DNA from: Dallia pectoralis | Lineage: Eukaryota > Chordata > Actinopteri > Esociformes > Umbridae | Length of the DNA stretch: 64,000 bases | Direction of reading: 5' to 3' | Assembly (NCBI GenBank): GCA_029465975.1 | Contig: CM055749.1 | Coordinates: forward strand, 11,993,071 to 12,057,070 | Part shown: positions 34,638-48,362 of the stretch, in pieces | Numbering within the stretch: position 1 is the first letter of the stretch | Layout of the letters: the number at the start of each line of letters is the position of its first letter | Program-made: the position numbers and the translations under genes | The notes under the pieces: model-generated | What the model was told of the DNA's origin: nothing | The model's input: the letters and a program-made list of their open reading frames with translations, nothing else | Databases searched by the model: none

Positions 34638-37600
34638 GTTGCCGGGTGGCCGGGAACCCATTCAATAATGCATATTGCAACTGTCTTACGACAATTGACA
34701 TACCTGAATACGTTGAAGAAGGGCCCCTTTCATCACATCATTCCTGTCTGGAATCCCTGAGAACTCCTGAGTGACGGCATTCTTCAATCACCTCCTAGTT
34801 TGGAATAAACCCAGAGGATAACGCATCAGCACCCAGGCTGTTGCTTATTTTCATGATGATCAACCAAAACAGCTGATCCTTTGGGCTGAGCAATCTGTTA
34901 TATTTCTGTGAGTGGCCCAAAATAATATTTAAAGACTTGACTGGATTTGTCTATAGAGTTCCTAGAATGTCAGGTTGGCCAGCAATACTCAGGCCTGTCG
35001 TGCATCTTGTCATGTCCGATGTCAGTTTATATCTGTCTGACAATATGATTGGTAATGACTGTCTTTAAAAACACTTTGGACTATATCAGTTTCAGTTGAC
35101 GCATCTTCTGCGTGTAGTTGAATGGAAAAGACGTCTATGTTCAATACAGCACCTTAAAAAAAAATGTTTTTATTGCAAATGTGGTGCTTGTATGTTCATT
35201 CTGAACGTTATCGAGTTTTCCAAAATTGATACCTAGTGACTAAAATACTTTTAATGACCTGAGTGTAGTTCAACTTCCGACTTCAACTGAACATATTTGG
35301 AGCCTTTGCTTTGTTTCGATATGCTGAGGGAAACCTTCCCTGAAATTATGTTTTCCAATATGTACATATTACAGACAATGGTGCTTCAAAATGTGCCCTG
35401 TCTCAACTAAACAAATATCTTTCTTTTTTAAACATTTAAATCTGCTATGAAATCTTCACCACAGATTGAACCCTACATAGTACTTAAAGGATTAATAAGG
35501 ATCTGATCTTTCGTTAGCTCAGGTAACCTGTAAAATGTGTGGCCGACACTAGTATGAGTAATAAAATCCTATGTAGTAAGTTGTAAGATGCTTAATTTTA
35601 CAACAGGTAGACCACAGGTGCGTAACGCTTAAGTTCCAATTTCGGAGCTTAAGTAAAGAAACAGCTGTGAAGGAACAAGAGGATGCTTGTATTGCCGTAG
35701 AATAGCAGTATTTTCGGTGATGGAGTGCATTTCTTCCTCTGTCTCCAAAGCTCCTTTTTGAATGCAGCGTTGTGTCGTTCTATCTGAACTAGCCTGTCTG
35801 AGCAAACCTCCTGAATCCCCAGTCTGGCTTTGTTGTCAGGGCAGAGAAACAAGCGCCATTAGCAATAACAAGCGTAAGCAATTGTTCTCTGTCTGCACTT
35901 ACCAGCCAGACTGGGGCTGTCTACAGGGTCCTTCAGTCGCCAGGCCGTCTAAACGTTTACAATATCTAGAATCAGTTGTCGTCTTTAGATGCAATTATTC
36001 GTGAATTTCGTGGACTACTGAAAACCACAGAATTAAAAGGATAAAATGCCACTGCAATGAAATGCCTTTTACATTTCTGCTAGCTAGTCCAGCAAAAATC
36101 AATGCAATTTAAAATGAAAACATATCCCTCTTTTTAGCTTCTCCTGCCCCTGACTTGCCTCTCAACAAAATATTTTTGGGTTTGTGTGAGGTTGAAAAAA
36201 AGGAAGAAAAAGAAAAATCTGTTTCCAGGCAGGGAAGTTTGAAGTTCTTTGTTTGGAAGGAAGGTTCCGGGTGCTGCACACTGTTTAGCTTGGTGACCCT
36301 GTGACTGTCTTCTGAGGAATTGTATAAGCAGCCCTCCAGAATACTGCTTCAGGGTCGGCTTTCATCTTAGCAGTAACCTCTGGACTTTGAAACTCAAGGC
36401 GATGGAATTGCAGCTTTGTCAGTACACTACTAATTAGAAAATTCCTGACCTCAAGCAAGATGTTTTAATTATGTGTTGTGTCAACGAGTTTGCAGATATA
36501 ATCCATGGTTGATACACACTCAAGTGCTGTACGAACTGTGTCTTTGTCACACCGCAAATCAACTGTTAGGAATTTGTGTTCCGGCACTTTCTTCCTCCCC
36601 CTCTTCATCTGCCCCTGTAACCTTCCGCCTTCTCAGACTCCATGTTTGTTTAGAGCCATCTCATGGTTAGGTAGCCAAATTAGAAGGCGAGTGAATGCGT
36701 TGTTTCGGGAAAAAGCCTCTGTGATTTGTGTTGTTTTGTGTTGTGTGTGTGAGACTGAACAGTGTGACAGCTAGGCTATGGAGCCGTGGCTTGTGTAGAC
36801 GCTACTGCCGCTCATTGCTGTGAGTCAGTGTGAGGAAAGGCAGGAAAGGGTTAAACAGAAATTGAGCGGGGATGCTGGGGGCAGCAGTGCTGCAGAACAT
36901 AGCAGTGTTCGTGCGAAGGCAAGTCATTTCCCGAAACACTGCAGACACATGGCCCGCGGCGCTCCGAAACCTTTGGAGACCAAAATGGCTTGCAGGAGTT
37001 AGAAGTAATAAGGTGTTTTTTTTTGCCTTCTTTCTCCTTGACTGAAATTCTGCACGGTTGCTATGCATCGCCATGGAGCCGGGTAGCTGTTTTTATTTTT
37101 TCTGGGTATTAGGATACTCTGCGACTGGACGTTTTTTGTTGTTCGTTTTTAGTTGCGGACCAAATGGAAGTTTGTTTTTAAAGTCCCAATTGTTTTTAGA
37201 ATAATCCAAATTGTCTCTTGTTTTTTTATTTTTTTTTATTTCACATATCTATTGACGGACAAAGGGGGAAATGAGACAATGTTTTCATAAGCGGGGCAGA
37301 TAATAGCTTGACATGCGCGCTCTCTGAGTCCCTGTCTCTCTCTTTGTTTTGCTGTCCAAGTCCAATCCTGCTGGCGTAAGGTTTCCTACAGAATAAGTCG
37401 TCTCTATGAGCCCTGATCCTCCACACAATCAGACAAAGGATTGTGTGTGTAAGCCGGAGCATATCTGTATTAGTCCAGTCTTCCTCTGCCCTTTCTCCCA
37501 TCCTGACCCTCTGATTACCAGTGGACTGAACCAAAGCCGTTTCATCCTCTCCCCTGGTTCTGTTAATCTTGGCTTGCCTTTCCTTTGTTGTTCAAAGAGG

Positions 37601-39439
37601 GGCTACGCATATAATCTGGTGTATAGTACATCTGTGAATTATTATTCTAATTCTTTATACGTTTATTAGAGCTGAATAAACTCCACATCAAATACATCAC
37701 TTGGGCTATGTCAAAAGGCCTCGGGCAAATCAGCCAACATCTGTTAACTCTTTCAAAATGGCCTCCTCCAGAATGTCTGTGGGTGTATAAGGGAGAGAAA
37801 GAAATATGGTGAGACAAAGTGAAATAGAGGGAGAGAGAGAGAAAGAAAAAAAGGAAAGAAAGAGTGGGCCCAGCGTGAGAGAGAAAGAGGAGCGAGGTCA
37901 GAGAGAAAGGACTAAAAGGAGTAGGAGAAGAGGATGAGAGAAAAATGATTAAAGGAGTAGGAGAAAGAGGAAGAGAGGATAGAATGAAAGGAATAGGAGA
38001 AGAGGATGAGAGATAAAGTCTCTGTTGCTGATTAATGGCGGCCATATAAGAGAGGAGGAGGCGGTTGTGTGGATGGAGGGAGCAGGCCAAGCGTAGAGGG
38101 AGGCACTGCACTCCCACGGCCCGGCTACACAGGGGTATGAAGGAGGAGACGCACCCTGGTTCAATGCTACTTGTAGGTGAACATGTGAGACAGCTTTGTG
38201 TTGCTTGGTGGTGTGGTGATGGGAGGGCCGTTCACTGACTTCACACGGCCAGACGGAGGGCCAGGCAGTTTGACTGAGGAACTAGCGCACTCATTCACCC
38301 CCTCACTACGGATCTACTGCCATACCTGAGACTTGTCCACCCCGAGAGACATTTCCGTCTCCTTGTGCCGTGTCATTTTAACTCCAGGTTTAGCTTGTCA
38401 AGAATGAGCCTTTGATGTAAGTCAGTCTGAGATTCAGTTTCTTTGCCTTAAGGTTTGGGCTTTATGAAAGTGTTGAAATGGAGGGTTTAGAGTGTTAGTT
38501 ATAAGCTATGTACAATACTATACTACTGCACAGCCAATATAGATGAGCTATTTCTTCACCTTACATATTGTAATATATTTTATTCCAAAATGTGAAACTG
38601 GCCGGTTAGATGATGACATTCTCATGTTGGATGGGGAAAACAGTGTGCGCAAATCTATGTGTGTGTCTGTGTGTGTGTGTGGACATGTCAGTGTGCATTT
38701 ACATGTGTGTGTGTGTGTGTGTGTGTGGACATGTCTAGGTGCATATGCATGTCTGTCTAAGCGTGTGTGTGTTATCTCCTGCCTTCCCTCTATCCTGTCT
38801 ACAGCCTCCGTTCCTTTACAGAGTGCTGATGAAGCAGTATGGGTTCTGCTGGGCCAAGCAGCCCTCTACATGCACAGTGTGTGTGTGTGTGTGTGTGTGT
38901 GTGTCTGGCAAAGTGAGCCATTAACCCTCAGCCCTAAGGTGTGACCTGAGACAAATCCAATATTGGCTACAGCATCAAGGCCCGATGCCACTCAAGTTCA
39001 AAGGCGCTGATCAGCAGAAAGACCCCAAACAATGAAGGGCTAACTGCTAATTCCTTGAGACACCTAGGAGCTGTAACACCGCCAGACAATTAGGCGGGAG
39101 AGAGGGAGAGGGAAAACATACATTATTAATCAAAAGTAAATTTAGCAAAGCGGGGACTAATCTTGGCCCTCCCAACAGCCAAGGTGGAACAGTAGATTAG
39201 GGAAGGTTGAAAATATTAGAGGTAGATAAAACTGTTCTGAAATCCTCCCATTCCCAACGTATGCGTACAATCCTGTACTAATGAGTAAACCCCACAGTAG
39301 TGTAGGACATCTATTTCTAATGATTGGAAGCGTCCTCATGCTGTCAACTGTCTAATCTAATCTGTCTGTAGGCTGACATATGTGGACGCCATGGTGATGC
39401 TAATTGTATGTACATGGTGACGTCAGAACACTCCTAATG

Positions 39440-39441
<2 letters not shown>

Positions 39442-39534
<93 letters not shown>
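39442..39534 (+). repeat. (GT)46 microsatellite
   Basis: An uninterrupted GT run of about 93 bp. Confidence 0.98.
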
Positions 39535-39535
<1 letters not shown>

Positions 39536-39697
39536 ACCTATATTCTGTGGTCTCTCCCAGCCAGGCTATCTGCAGTTTGTTATGTGATAATAAAAAGGTG
39601 AGGACTGTAGTCTGTTTTAGGGGTCTGTGGCCCTTTTAAACTACAGCATCCAGACTTCACAGCTACCTCTCCTTTCATTAGGTTCTTCACATCTCTG

Positions 39698-39719
39698 TTG
39701 ACCTGTCTGTCTGTCGGCA

Positions 39720-39754
<35 letters not shown>

Positions 39755-39772
39755 GTATCTGTCTGTGTATCT
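39698..39772 (+). repeat. (CTGT)n microsatellite
   Basis: Repeats of ctgt with interruptions (cggcatg, gtatctgt), immediately downstream of the GT run region. Confidence 0.9.
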
Positions 39773-41329
39773 CCAGCCATAAACAAGTGAAACGTCTCAA
39801 AGAATTTCGAGGTATCCCTCTGCTTGTTCTAGGATGGATATGTCATGTGACATCATGCCTCCCAGCACCCGTCACTGATAAAATGACAGATGCTGCTTTT
39901 TGCCTCTTGGATCTTTCTTTGCAGCAAAGACAATTTTTTAAACATTTTCCTCTGTCTGTGTCTTTTCCTTTCTCTCTACGGTGACCTTACAAAGCCTGCC
40001 ATTTTGTTGTTCGTTTAATTTCAGATGCCATTACCATTTAATTGGTGGTGAACGGAAAAGCGTTGACATTTCAACTCTGCCGACACTAACTGACACTCAG
40101 CCATCTGCTTTTTTCCGCGTTCGTCTGTTTTCCTCGTTTCCTGTTACATCGGTCTGAATGCAGATTCAGAAGACGGATTGGTCTCCATAGATACCGACAA
40201 CAACAGACCATGTGTTTGGGATGCTGGCAGGTTGCGTCGGTCTTATTGAGACGAGATGCTGTGATGAGGGCTGTTGTGACATTGCTGCGTTAGCTACATG
40301 AAATCAGCTCCCTGGCAGCAGGCTAACCTTTCTCCCTGTATTTGGATCACTTAACCAGGCTGAGGCTCGCCGTGCACCGTGTCCCCACAGGGGCTAAGTG
40401 AGGCATTCTGGGAGCTACCAACCACGTGGCCAGGGGGATGGTGGTGTCCGGGGCTTCTGTCCATCTCCTCGTCCATCTCCCTCCTCTCCGCGCCTGTGGA
40501 CATCTGCCCCGTCTGTCCAGGTGGATGGATGGCTTTGATTGGTGGGGTACGCCGATGTGGCACAGGGCGGCGGGGTGAGTGGCAGTAATTGGCATGGCAG
40601 CGGGCAGGACCATCTTTCACGTGTGGTCAGTTGGGATTGGCCTGATGAGCCGAGCGGGGCACTCTTTTCCGCGACAACCCCGGGGCGGAGAAGGTCGTGG
40701 AAGCCTGTTTCATGTGCACCTCCATGCCGGCCCTGCTGTCCTCTCAACATCACTGACAGGAACAGATGTGTGGAGGGAGACATCCTGTTCCTGCTTTACT
40801 GTACAGTCTTATACCGCTTCTCACTCTGTGCCCAACAGTATGGAGAGAACAAGCTGCCATTTAGGAGCCTGGTTACTACTGAGAGGCTCTGGCCACCCTC
40901 TCAACTCTCAGATCTTTCCAGGTGTTTTGACGCTAGACATTGTAGTCCTGTAAATCCGTATGCTTGCAATTAGGCTCCTGTCTACGGCTCTGTGTTTATG
41001 GAGTGCCACAATCATCCAGAATGTAAGGAGGTGTTTTTGGGAGTTCTTGTTACTGAATCTTTATTCATAGGTTACAGTGAGCGTTTTGTAAATCGTTCGC
41101 TGGGATTTCTGTGTACACATGTTTTATCAATTAGTTTCCAGTTTCTTTGCATAGAATTCCAGATTTTACCTTGGATGTCTATAAGCAGCTACGCCAAAGT
41201 TAGTTGGTATTTGTGTTACTGGGCAGAATGTGGCAGGCTCTGATCTTGGCCTCAGTTTTACAGTAGGGGAAATACTTTGAAATTCAGATTGAAAAGTCAC
41301 TTCAGATCTATTTCAACTGCTTCTTTAGT

Positions 41330-41900
41330 TATAGATCAATTTCAGGGAACAGTGTTTGCACCATAGGGGCACCTGGTCCTGTAAAATGGCCTCATATTCC
41401 TTGGTCGTCATAAGGCCATGCAGCCCAATTTCCTGACACACTGACCCCTGACCCCGTGATCACACCAGTAGGGCTCATTAGGGCTCCCCCACCATGTTTA
41501 ACAGTTGGCTGCAGACATGGTGGGCTGAAGAGACACTTTTACATTACCCAAATATTCACAAAGGTAAGTCATGTTCTCTACACCAACATATCTCTTTGGG
41601 CTTTGACAGTAGCGGTTGTCAAATGGCATGAATTACAGCTTTGTGGAGCTCACAACAAAAAGTTTTCATTGACACATTGATAACATTGCTGCTGATACAA
41701 TTCTGTGGTCATTTTGTTTGGCTTTTGGGGCATTGAGCAGCTATCCTGTTAAGGGTCCGTCTATCACTGCCAGGATCGACTTGCGACTTTTTGCCACCAG
41801 AATGTGTCCATGTTTGGCATATGCTTTCATCCTTTAGGCTGTTCTCCTAAAAATATTTTTCAGGTTTAGCAACCGATGCGCCTGCACCGACCGACCATTT
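41330..41900 (-). mobile_element. Possible Tc1-like relic
   Basis: The + strand 'gctcccccaccatgtttaacagttggctgcag' (about 41483-41515) resembles the reverse complement of a Tc1-like 'VKHGGG' block, and the surrounding text has the composition of a decayed transposase. No terminal repeats or further motifs were found, so this is tentative. Confidence 0.4.
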
Positions 41901-42274
41901 GAGCTTTTCTTTATTCTGTTAGTTGCATCATGTTCCTTTGAAAACTCAAATGTGAAAATACTAATACTAACACTTTTATAGTTGACACTGCAAATCGACA
42001 ATCAGCCGGCAGTACTTTTCCATATATTTCTGTTATTTTGTCTAAGAACATGTTCAATTGTCTAATAAAGTTTTGGGAGGTAAAAGATATGTCCTCACTA
42101 TCAGCTTTCTATTTTCCTCTCACTGTATTCTCTCTGTAGATTTGACACAAACTGTTTTAACTTACTGGTTATGTAATTATTACACATCCGCCACCTACAG
42201 CTGCTAGCCTTCTCCTAATGTTTAGAGGATGTTGAGATGGATTGGTGGACAACTGTCCTCTTCTATGTCGCCAG

Positions 42275-42423
42275 GTATAAGGCAGTTCTGCTGGAACTCA
42301 CCACTGTCCTCTTCTTCGTCCCCAGGTTACAGGCTGTTCTGCTGGAACTCACCTCTGTCCTCCTCTGTCCCCAGTTTACAGTCTGTTCTGCTGGAACTCA
42401 CCTCTGTCCTCCTCTGTCCCCAG
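42275..42423 (+). repeat. 49-bp tandem copies of the last-exon 3' splice site
   Basis: Units start at 42275 (51 bp), 42326 (49 bp) and 42375 (49 bp). Each begins with (g/t)t(a/t)ta(a/c)agg-like sequence, continues gttctgctggaactcacc and ends with a pyrimidine tract and cccag. A partial older unit precedes 42275. AGs therefore end at 42274, 42325, 42374 and 42423. Only the last keeps phase 0 with the upstream exon; the others add 149, 98 or 49 bp and shift frame. Confidence 0.88.
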
Positions 42424-42594
42424 GTTACAGGCAGTTCAGATGGGTCGCCAGGTTCCACCTCCTCCCCTTCTGTGTCATCACAACGGCAACGGCAACGCAT
42501 CACTCGCGTCAACCTCAGGGACTTCATCTTCTACATGGAGCAGGAGAGGGAGACCGCCCGCTCACTCCTGCTTTATCGGGCCCTTCTCAAATAG
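42424..42594 (+). CDS. taf4b: TAF4-family TFIID subunit, last coding exon
   Basis: Encodes the final 56 residues and stop (tag, 42592-42594). A Ser/Gly-rich linker is followed by QRQRITRVNLRD, FIFYMEQERE and RSLLLYRALLK, the C-terminus shared by TAF4 and TAF4B. The family end is nearly invariant in position, so this is the true C-terminus. Mixed features leave the paralogue open: RQRITRVNLRD and SLLLY resemble TAF4, while MEQERE and ALLK resemble TAF4B. Linkage to a convergent KCTD1/15 gene favours taf4b. The acceptor is tgtccccag|GTT in phase 0, matching the donor at 9335. In the cell the protein is nuclear, part of TFIID with TAF12. Confidence 0.93.
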   Translation, partial: VTGSSDGSPGSTSSPSVSSQRQRQRITRVNLRDFIFYMEQERETARSLLLYRALLK

Positions 42595-44640
42595 CACCCT
42601 AACCAATCCCAACCTCCCTCTCACATCTCATTCTACGCCTTCAATGTGCCTTTTATTGGGTCAAATCTTTCAGTTCAGTGTTGTGATGTTGATGTTAAAG
42701 TTCCTTTTGATATTAAGACGAGATAAAAGAATCTCACAAAATATATTGTATGGATGTATGTCTTTGTTTTAGCTTCCGGATAAATACATGTCATTTGAGT
42801 GTTGAATTTAAGGCCATGTTGATGCAATCCCTTCAAGTTTGATGGGACTGGGTTTTTAAGAATGTGATATGTGTTTTTATGTCTAAGGACCTGAGCCAAT
42901 ACGTTTCACATGTCAGTGGTATATTTCACGTGCCAGGAGTCTTACTGAATGAATCATCTCAAAGTGATGTTTAACTTAGTCATTTTTTATAGTAATCATA
43001 TACCAAACTTAATACAGACTGCAATACGTTCCGGAACATACTTCTTGAACAAAGTTCAATTTAGGCAGTTACTCCAAATTAAGATTTCATAGAGTCGTCA
43101 GTTTTCTTTAATGGCAGAACATTTTCTGAACATTTATCTTCAGAGGTTTATAGACATGAATGACAATGGATTACTGCAAATCACACATCAAGATCACTTT
43201 AATGTAAATAATTGTTTGAACAACTTTAAACCGTGTGTGATATTTTTTTACCATACCGTATATAGTTCACATTAACAAAACCATACTGCAAACACTCAGA
43301 TATTGTACTTTTCCATTTTGTTTTATGCATTGCAGACAGACACAGTTTAATCCAACAGGTCAGTAATCAAACCGTGGTCCGAGCTACAGTATCACCATCC
43401 TCCAACACAACGGAACCCAACGAGTCTGCCTTGTTGAAAAAGGCAAACTAGTCTCTCTGTAATGGAACTTATTTGAGTACATTGTTTTTCAAGATGTCTT
43501 TGTAAAATTCAGATTGTGTCTTATGGTTTTTGCCTATTTCAATATCGCTTTACGTTTCCTGAGGAAAACGTAAACGTAATTGCCTCAGCTATTCTGTGAT
43601 AGCCTCATCAAATGCCCAGCCTGTGCTATGGTCGTTCAACAAGTAGCTACCCATGAGTTTGACCTAATGACTATCACCAATACATATCATACCTGTTTGG
43701 AGCCTGACAGTTGCTATAGTACAGTTTGGAGAATCTAATTATTTTTGCGTAATATAAACATTGCGATGTGTTTTCGAGTTGAATGTTTTTATGTTGTCTC
43801 TAAAATCAGTGGCGTGAGACTTATGCCTCTGTCAGTAACTAGACAGTTGTTGACCTCTGACACCAGGTTCAACGTCTGGAAGACCATCAGTATTATCACC
43901 TGTTTCTGATCTACTTGTTGTTTTCCTGGCCTTCATGTTATTGTTTAGTTTTAAATACTCTCGCTTCTATGCAGCTTCAGTCTTGTGTCACTTTGTAATT
44001 TATTTGTTGAATAGGTAACATTGGAAAATTATGTTTATTAAAATGTTTTCTAACAGCACTATTACATACGTTGGTTTCTATAACTTGTATCATGAGATAC
44101 AAAAGAAAGTATAGAATAAAATAGTTTCTGTCTCTTTTAAAAATTTAACAATTTTGTTCATTCCTGTTAAAAGGGAAGCTTTTTTTCTAACTATTTATAT
44201 ATTTTATTGAGTCATTTTCTCATTGGCATTTATGCTTGCCACATTTCAGGCAATGCAATGTTATCTTGAAAGTACTTATAGTTAATAAATATAAATTTTA
44301 AAGAAGCACAAAAAAACTTCATTGTCTAGTGGTTAATATTTGAATAATTATTTGTACGGTTTTCTGATAAATCGATACGCAGAAGGACATTTCAACTACT
44401 TCAGCTTTTTAGCCAAAATATAAAGACAGTGGTGTTACTGATGTGCACCATTGGAAAATTAATGTTTTATGTATGGATCATTTGTAAATATTGTTTACAA
44501 GACCATGTGTTTATTAGAACTACGTTATTTTTGTTAAACTCTGTAAATATACTGATAATGTCATGTTTGTGTGAAAAACGTACTTATGTATTTGTACCTA
44601 TTTTGTAAGGAATAAATAAGCAGTTTACTAAACGTAGACA
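42595..44640 (+). other. taf4b: 3'UTR of the TAF4-family gene (inferred)
   Basis: AT-rich, non-repetitive sequence following the stop codon, without competing exons. The most convincing end is the AATAAA at 44611-44616; an earlier AATAAA lies at 44284-44289. The extent is inferred from the signals, not from transcripts. Confidence 0.6.
44611..44616 (+). terminator. taf4b: Candidate poly(A) signal AATAAA of the TAF4-family gene
   Basis: AATAAA about 2.0 kb after the stop codon, followed by a TG-rich stretch (gatgtttgtgttgtc, 44642-44656) that would suit a downstream element. Confidence 0.5.
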
Positions 44641-45375
44641 CAGATGTTTGTGTTGTCATAAACTTTATTTGAAATATCCAAATCAGTGTTGTTTTGAACC
44701 AAAAAGTTTAGTAACACCTGAAAAGAGAAAATAATTGTACTGCTCAAATGAAACTAGGGCTGCAACAACTAAAGATAAAGTCGATAAAATATGTTTTGTT
44801 TGCAAGAATGTCATTATCTATTAGTAGGGTCTACACTAGATGTGACTACACTGGGTGGGTGCTACAAGACACTTCTGAATTATGGGGTCACTTCACCTTT
44901 AACAATTCGACGAAAACAGAAAAGCAGACGTTGTCGCCATGACGACAGAACAGAAGATGACGTGTTCTCCTCACCGCAAGTTAAGATAAGACCAATTCGT
45001 CATCATTTAAATGTGTATTCATGGAACTCTGTTTTTAATTGAGAAATAGTTCCTCTTGAGTGTAAAGGTTACTGTACGTTAACGTCAGGTTTTTCACCAA
45101 CAAAGCGGTGTTTTAATTGAGCACGTTGAGTTTGTGTATAACATAGCAGCTCTGGCTAGCTATCTGTTCAAAACGTTACTGCTTTTAACCGCTTAACGTC
45201 CACTGCTTCACACATGCAGGCACTGTGTTGACGCAGTCTTACCGGTTATATCAGATACATATTGAGATTTCAGTCATAGACACAATTTATGTGTATCTGA
45301 AAACAACACTCCAGTTTCCAAATATGAAATGACATAAAGACAGGTTTGGCTGAGCCGTAAAATACAGTACATCCT
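44641..45375. other. Intergenic gap between convergent 3' ends
   Basis: About 0.7 kb between the two inferred poly(A) sites. No coding sequence was recognised; the frames at 44748-45042 are unsupported. Confidence 0.45.
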
Positions 45376-45381
45376 TTTATT
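45376..45381 (-). terminator. kctd15: Candidate poly(A) signal AATAAA of the KCTD gene
   Basis: tttatt on the + strand gives AATAAA on the - strand, 3.9 kb downstream of the stop codon. It would place the two convergent transcripts about 0.7 kb apart. Confidence 0.4.
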
Positions 45382-48316
45382 ATCGCAAATATGCAAGAAA
45401 TATCAAATGGAGACACTGCAAGTGAACACATGCCCTTTAATACCACAGTCTAGTTATTAAAACATTTTAAATAATATACATTTGCACTCCCGGTATACCG
45501 CTTTAAAATGTTTTCAATCCATATGTACAAAAAAATTCTTGCTAATTAGAAATTATTTTCATTACTTTTGTTTGGTTGTAAGCGAGAGGACTTTCTTAAT
45601 AACAAGATCAAGAGCTCAGTCAAAGTCCTGATAACAATTTAATATACAAAAATCTGTACAATTGACCTCCAGACCACACAGACAAGTGGTAGGACTCAGG
45701 GTTGATTTAATCCTGAATTGAGTTGGGAAATGCACTTGCATTCAAAGATCTAGAGATTAATTTCTCTGAAATTCAAGTTGAAATGGCTTTTTCATTTTTT
45801 TTTTACCATGGTGAAGTTTCAATTAACATAATGTATGGATAGACTATTCAGCTTTCGTCCTTGTGACTGAAACATTGCTGGCTAACATCTTCTGCTAATC
45901 AGGCGCTATATCTGAACTGGGACACAAGGTGAGTACAACTACGTAGCAGATCAAAACAGAAAACAGAGGTGTTATTGACCTCCAGGACCAGTGTTGAATT
46001 GCCTGAATGTATGGTTTGTAATACAATTGCATGAGTTTGGAAAATGTTCTAAAATAATTTCTTTAAAATACATTGACCTAGAAAAATTGTAAAATTATTT
46101 TGCTGGTTATCTATAATAATGAATTATTCCCTCAATAGCAGACAAAAGGGAATCAATGAATGCAGTATGGAAGGAAAACATCTAACATGGAAAAAAACTT
46201 TAACTTGTAATCTTTGGAAAAATAGGAATTTATTTTTGATAATAGATTTGTCAAATGAATGAGACGGTCATGTTGTACTTTTCTGTTGAATTTGTTTGCT
46301 GGAAATTGTACTTCCTTTAAATTATTTTTCCTGATGTGTTTGTCTGTTTTATACAAACATTTCAGTCTCTCTGCTAATTTAGAAGTTCAGAATTTTTTTA
46401 CTTTCATTTTACTGACGACAAATGACTTTTGTGAGTTAGATGAAATGGTGATGTGATATCTATCTGTGCGAACCTGCCGCCACCTGTAAGAGTTATTTGT
46501 GAACTGCTTTACTCTTGTGTGAAATGAAAAGAAAGTGAACTGATTAAGATCAACTGATTAATGATTCAGAGTCATTGAGAATTGAACCGTTACCTTGAAA
46601 TGTACAGTTGAATCTACAACCACCAGAGGACATAATCAGACAGGGATGGTTTCTATATAAAGTTTGACTCATCAGTTTGTTTGTCCTGGTGTGGTGCAGT
46701 CTAGTGAGCCATGGGGTGAACATTAGGAGCGTACAGTGGGAGAGTCGTCGGTACACACGAGTCTGGGAATGTGATGACGCAGTCGGGGGCACAACCCATG
46801 TCACTACTGCCACTTCTCAAAGCTGGTAGAACATAGGAGCCTGGAGCTCTGGATCCTGCTGGGCTCTGATGCTCGACATCCCTTAGCAACATGAAAAGCC
46901 TGGTTGGCCATTCCCTTTGAGGCGACTAGATACAAGGGCCTTGGCCAGTAGCAGGTCAGAACAAAGAGGAGCATGATTGGGACAGAGCCATGCCCCCCCA
47001 GGAGGTCTGTGCTGTTTTCTGGACTACATGGGGCTAAACTAAGCATCTTTAAGAACTGAAGATCGAAGATGTCCTGGGGCTTGTTTAATCAGGGAACGTC
47101 TACAGTTTGGACACTCGACACATTTGGGCCAAGTGAACAGTTGGTTGGTTGAAGTACCATTCTATTATAATGCATTCTCAAAATGTTTAATAAAAACAGC
47201 CCATTGGGGTTTCAAACAAACTTGTATTACCTTCCCTGTGCTAAACCAAAATCGGACTGGGCCTCTAGTCTTTAGGATCGGAAGAAACAGAATCTATTAT
47301 AAGTTAGACAGATATACAAAGTATGAAAACTTGTACTCGTTCTTTCTTGTTTCTCTCTTTGATCCAGATATTTAGAGAATCATAGAACTGAATAAGAGCA
47401 GGATAGAGTCAGTGCCTCCTGCTCTGTTTTTCCGTAAACAATAATGCTCTAATGCTCCGTTTACAGTTACTCGTAGTAGCAACATACATGTGAAGAGCCG
47501 TTGAAATATTTCTGCCATAGACGTGAAGTGACAATAATGAAAACAACTCTTTTGATTTTGGCAAGTGTGAGTAATTTCTGAGATAGATACACCAACAATA
47601 TTGAACAAGACAAAGATTAGGGGCTTCCATTGTTGGATAATTATATAAATACATGATTTGAAACTTTGTACAATCATCAAATAGGCACCTCAGCTTTATC
47701 ACCATTATAGTTCCATTGTTTGGGACTGACTTGACATGTTAATATGTCATGAACATGGTGACATTATGTACGGGCAGAATTGGTGGCAGTCATATGGATT
47801 TCTACTTATAACTTTGTTCAGGGAAGCAGTTGATGATGTGTTATAAGTGCAAATCAAAGTTATCAAACATTTAGAGTACATCTCATCACAATCATGAAGA
47901 TATACTGACATATTTCAGTTCTTATGTGATTTCTCAATCATCTACATTCTGGCATTGTACAATTCTGGCATCTCAGCAACACATTCAGAGCCTTCATATA
48001 CAATTTCATTCTGATTTTTCTTGTTTCACATCACTTATTATTGTACCTTTAAATTACTAAATATGTACTCTCTCACATTGTAAATGTTATTTGAACGTTT
48101 TAGGATATGTTTTACAGCTAATTGCAGCAATGCCTATGCACTTTTTAGGCATGCTACATATTTATTCTCAGAAAGATTTAGAAATAATCAGGTTTCCTTG
48201 CAGCCACATTTAAACAATGAGACCATCTCCAGCTCTGAATGCATTACCAGCCAGACTGCTGCTTTAGCCGTGTAGCCTCAGGACATAATAGTGTTTCTAC
48301 AGACACTGCCAAGAAA

Positions 48317-48362
<46 letters not shown>

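Larger units (their letters stand above)
34638..41329. other. Intronic sequence with simple repeats
   Basis: No exon recognised. The stretch holds a purine-rich (GAGA/GGAA) tract at about 37795-38015, GT runs at about 38660-38730 and 38877-38904, the pure GT run at 39442-39534 and a CTGT run at about 39698-39770. Frames at 37647-38117 and 40347-40973 follow base composition and show no domain. Confidence 0.5.
9335..42423 (+). other. taf4b: Large (33.1-kb) intron of the TAF4-family gene
   Basis: The intron runs from donor gtaggg at 9335 to acceptor tgtccccag at 42421-42423. Both flanking exons are in phase 0 and together read through the expected TAF4 C-terminus, so no exon need be missing. 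It contains most of the minisatellites and mobile elements in the window, including the 3.95-kb array. Whether some vertebrate TAF4 genes have a small exon between these two cannot be settled here. Confidence 0.75.

Noticed and set aside
30688..34774. Open frames of 1316 and 1259 codons
   Set aside because: They are translations of the 20-bp array in frames without stops. The repeat is read in different frames as T runs change, and no domain or splice context exists.
37647..38164. 156-codon Ser/Leu/Pro-rich frame on the - strand
   Set aside because: Composition follows the GA-rich tract of the + strand; no domain seen.
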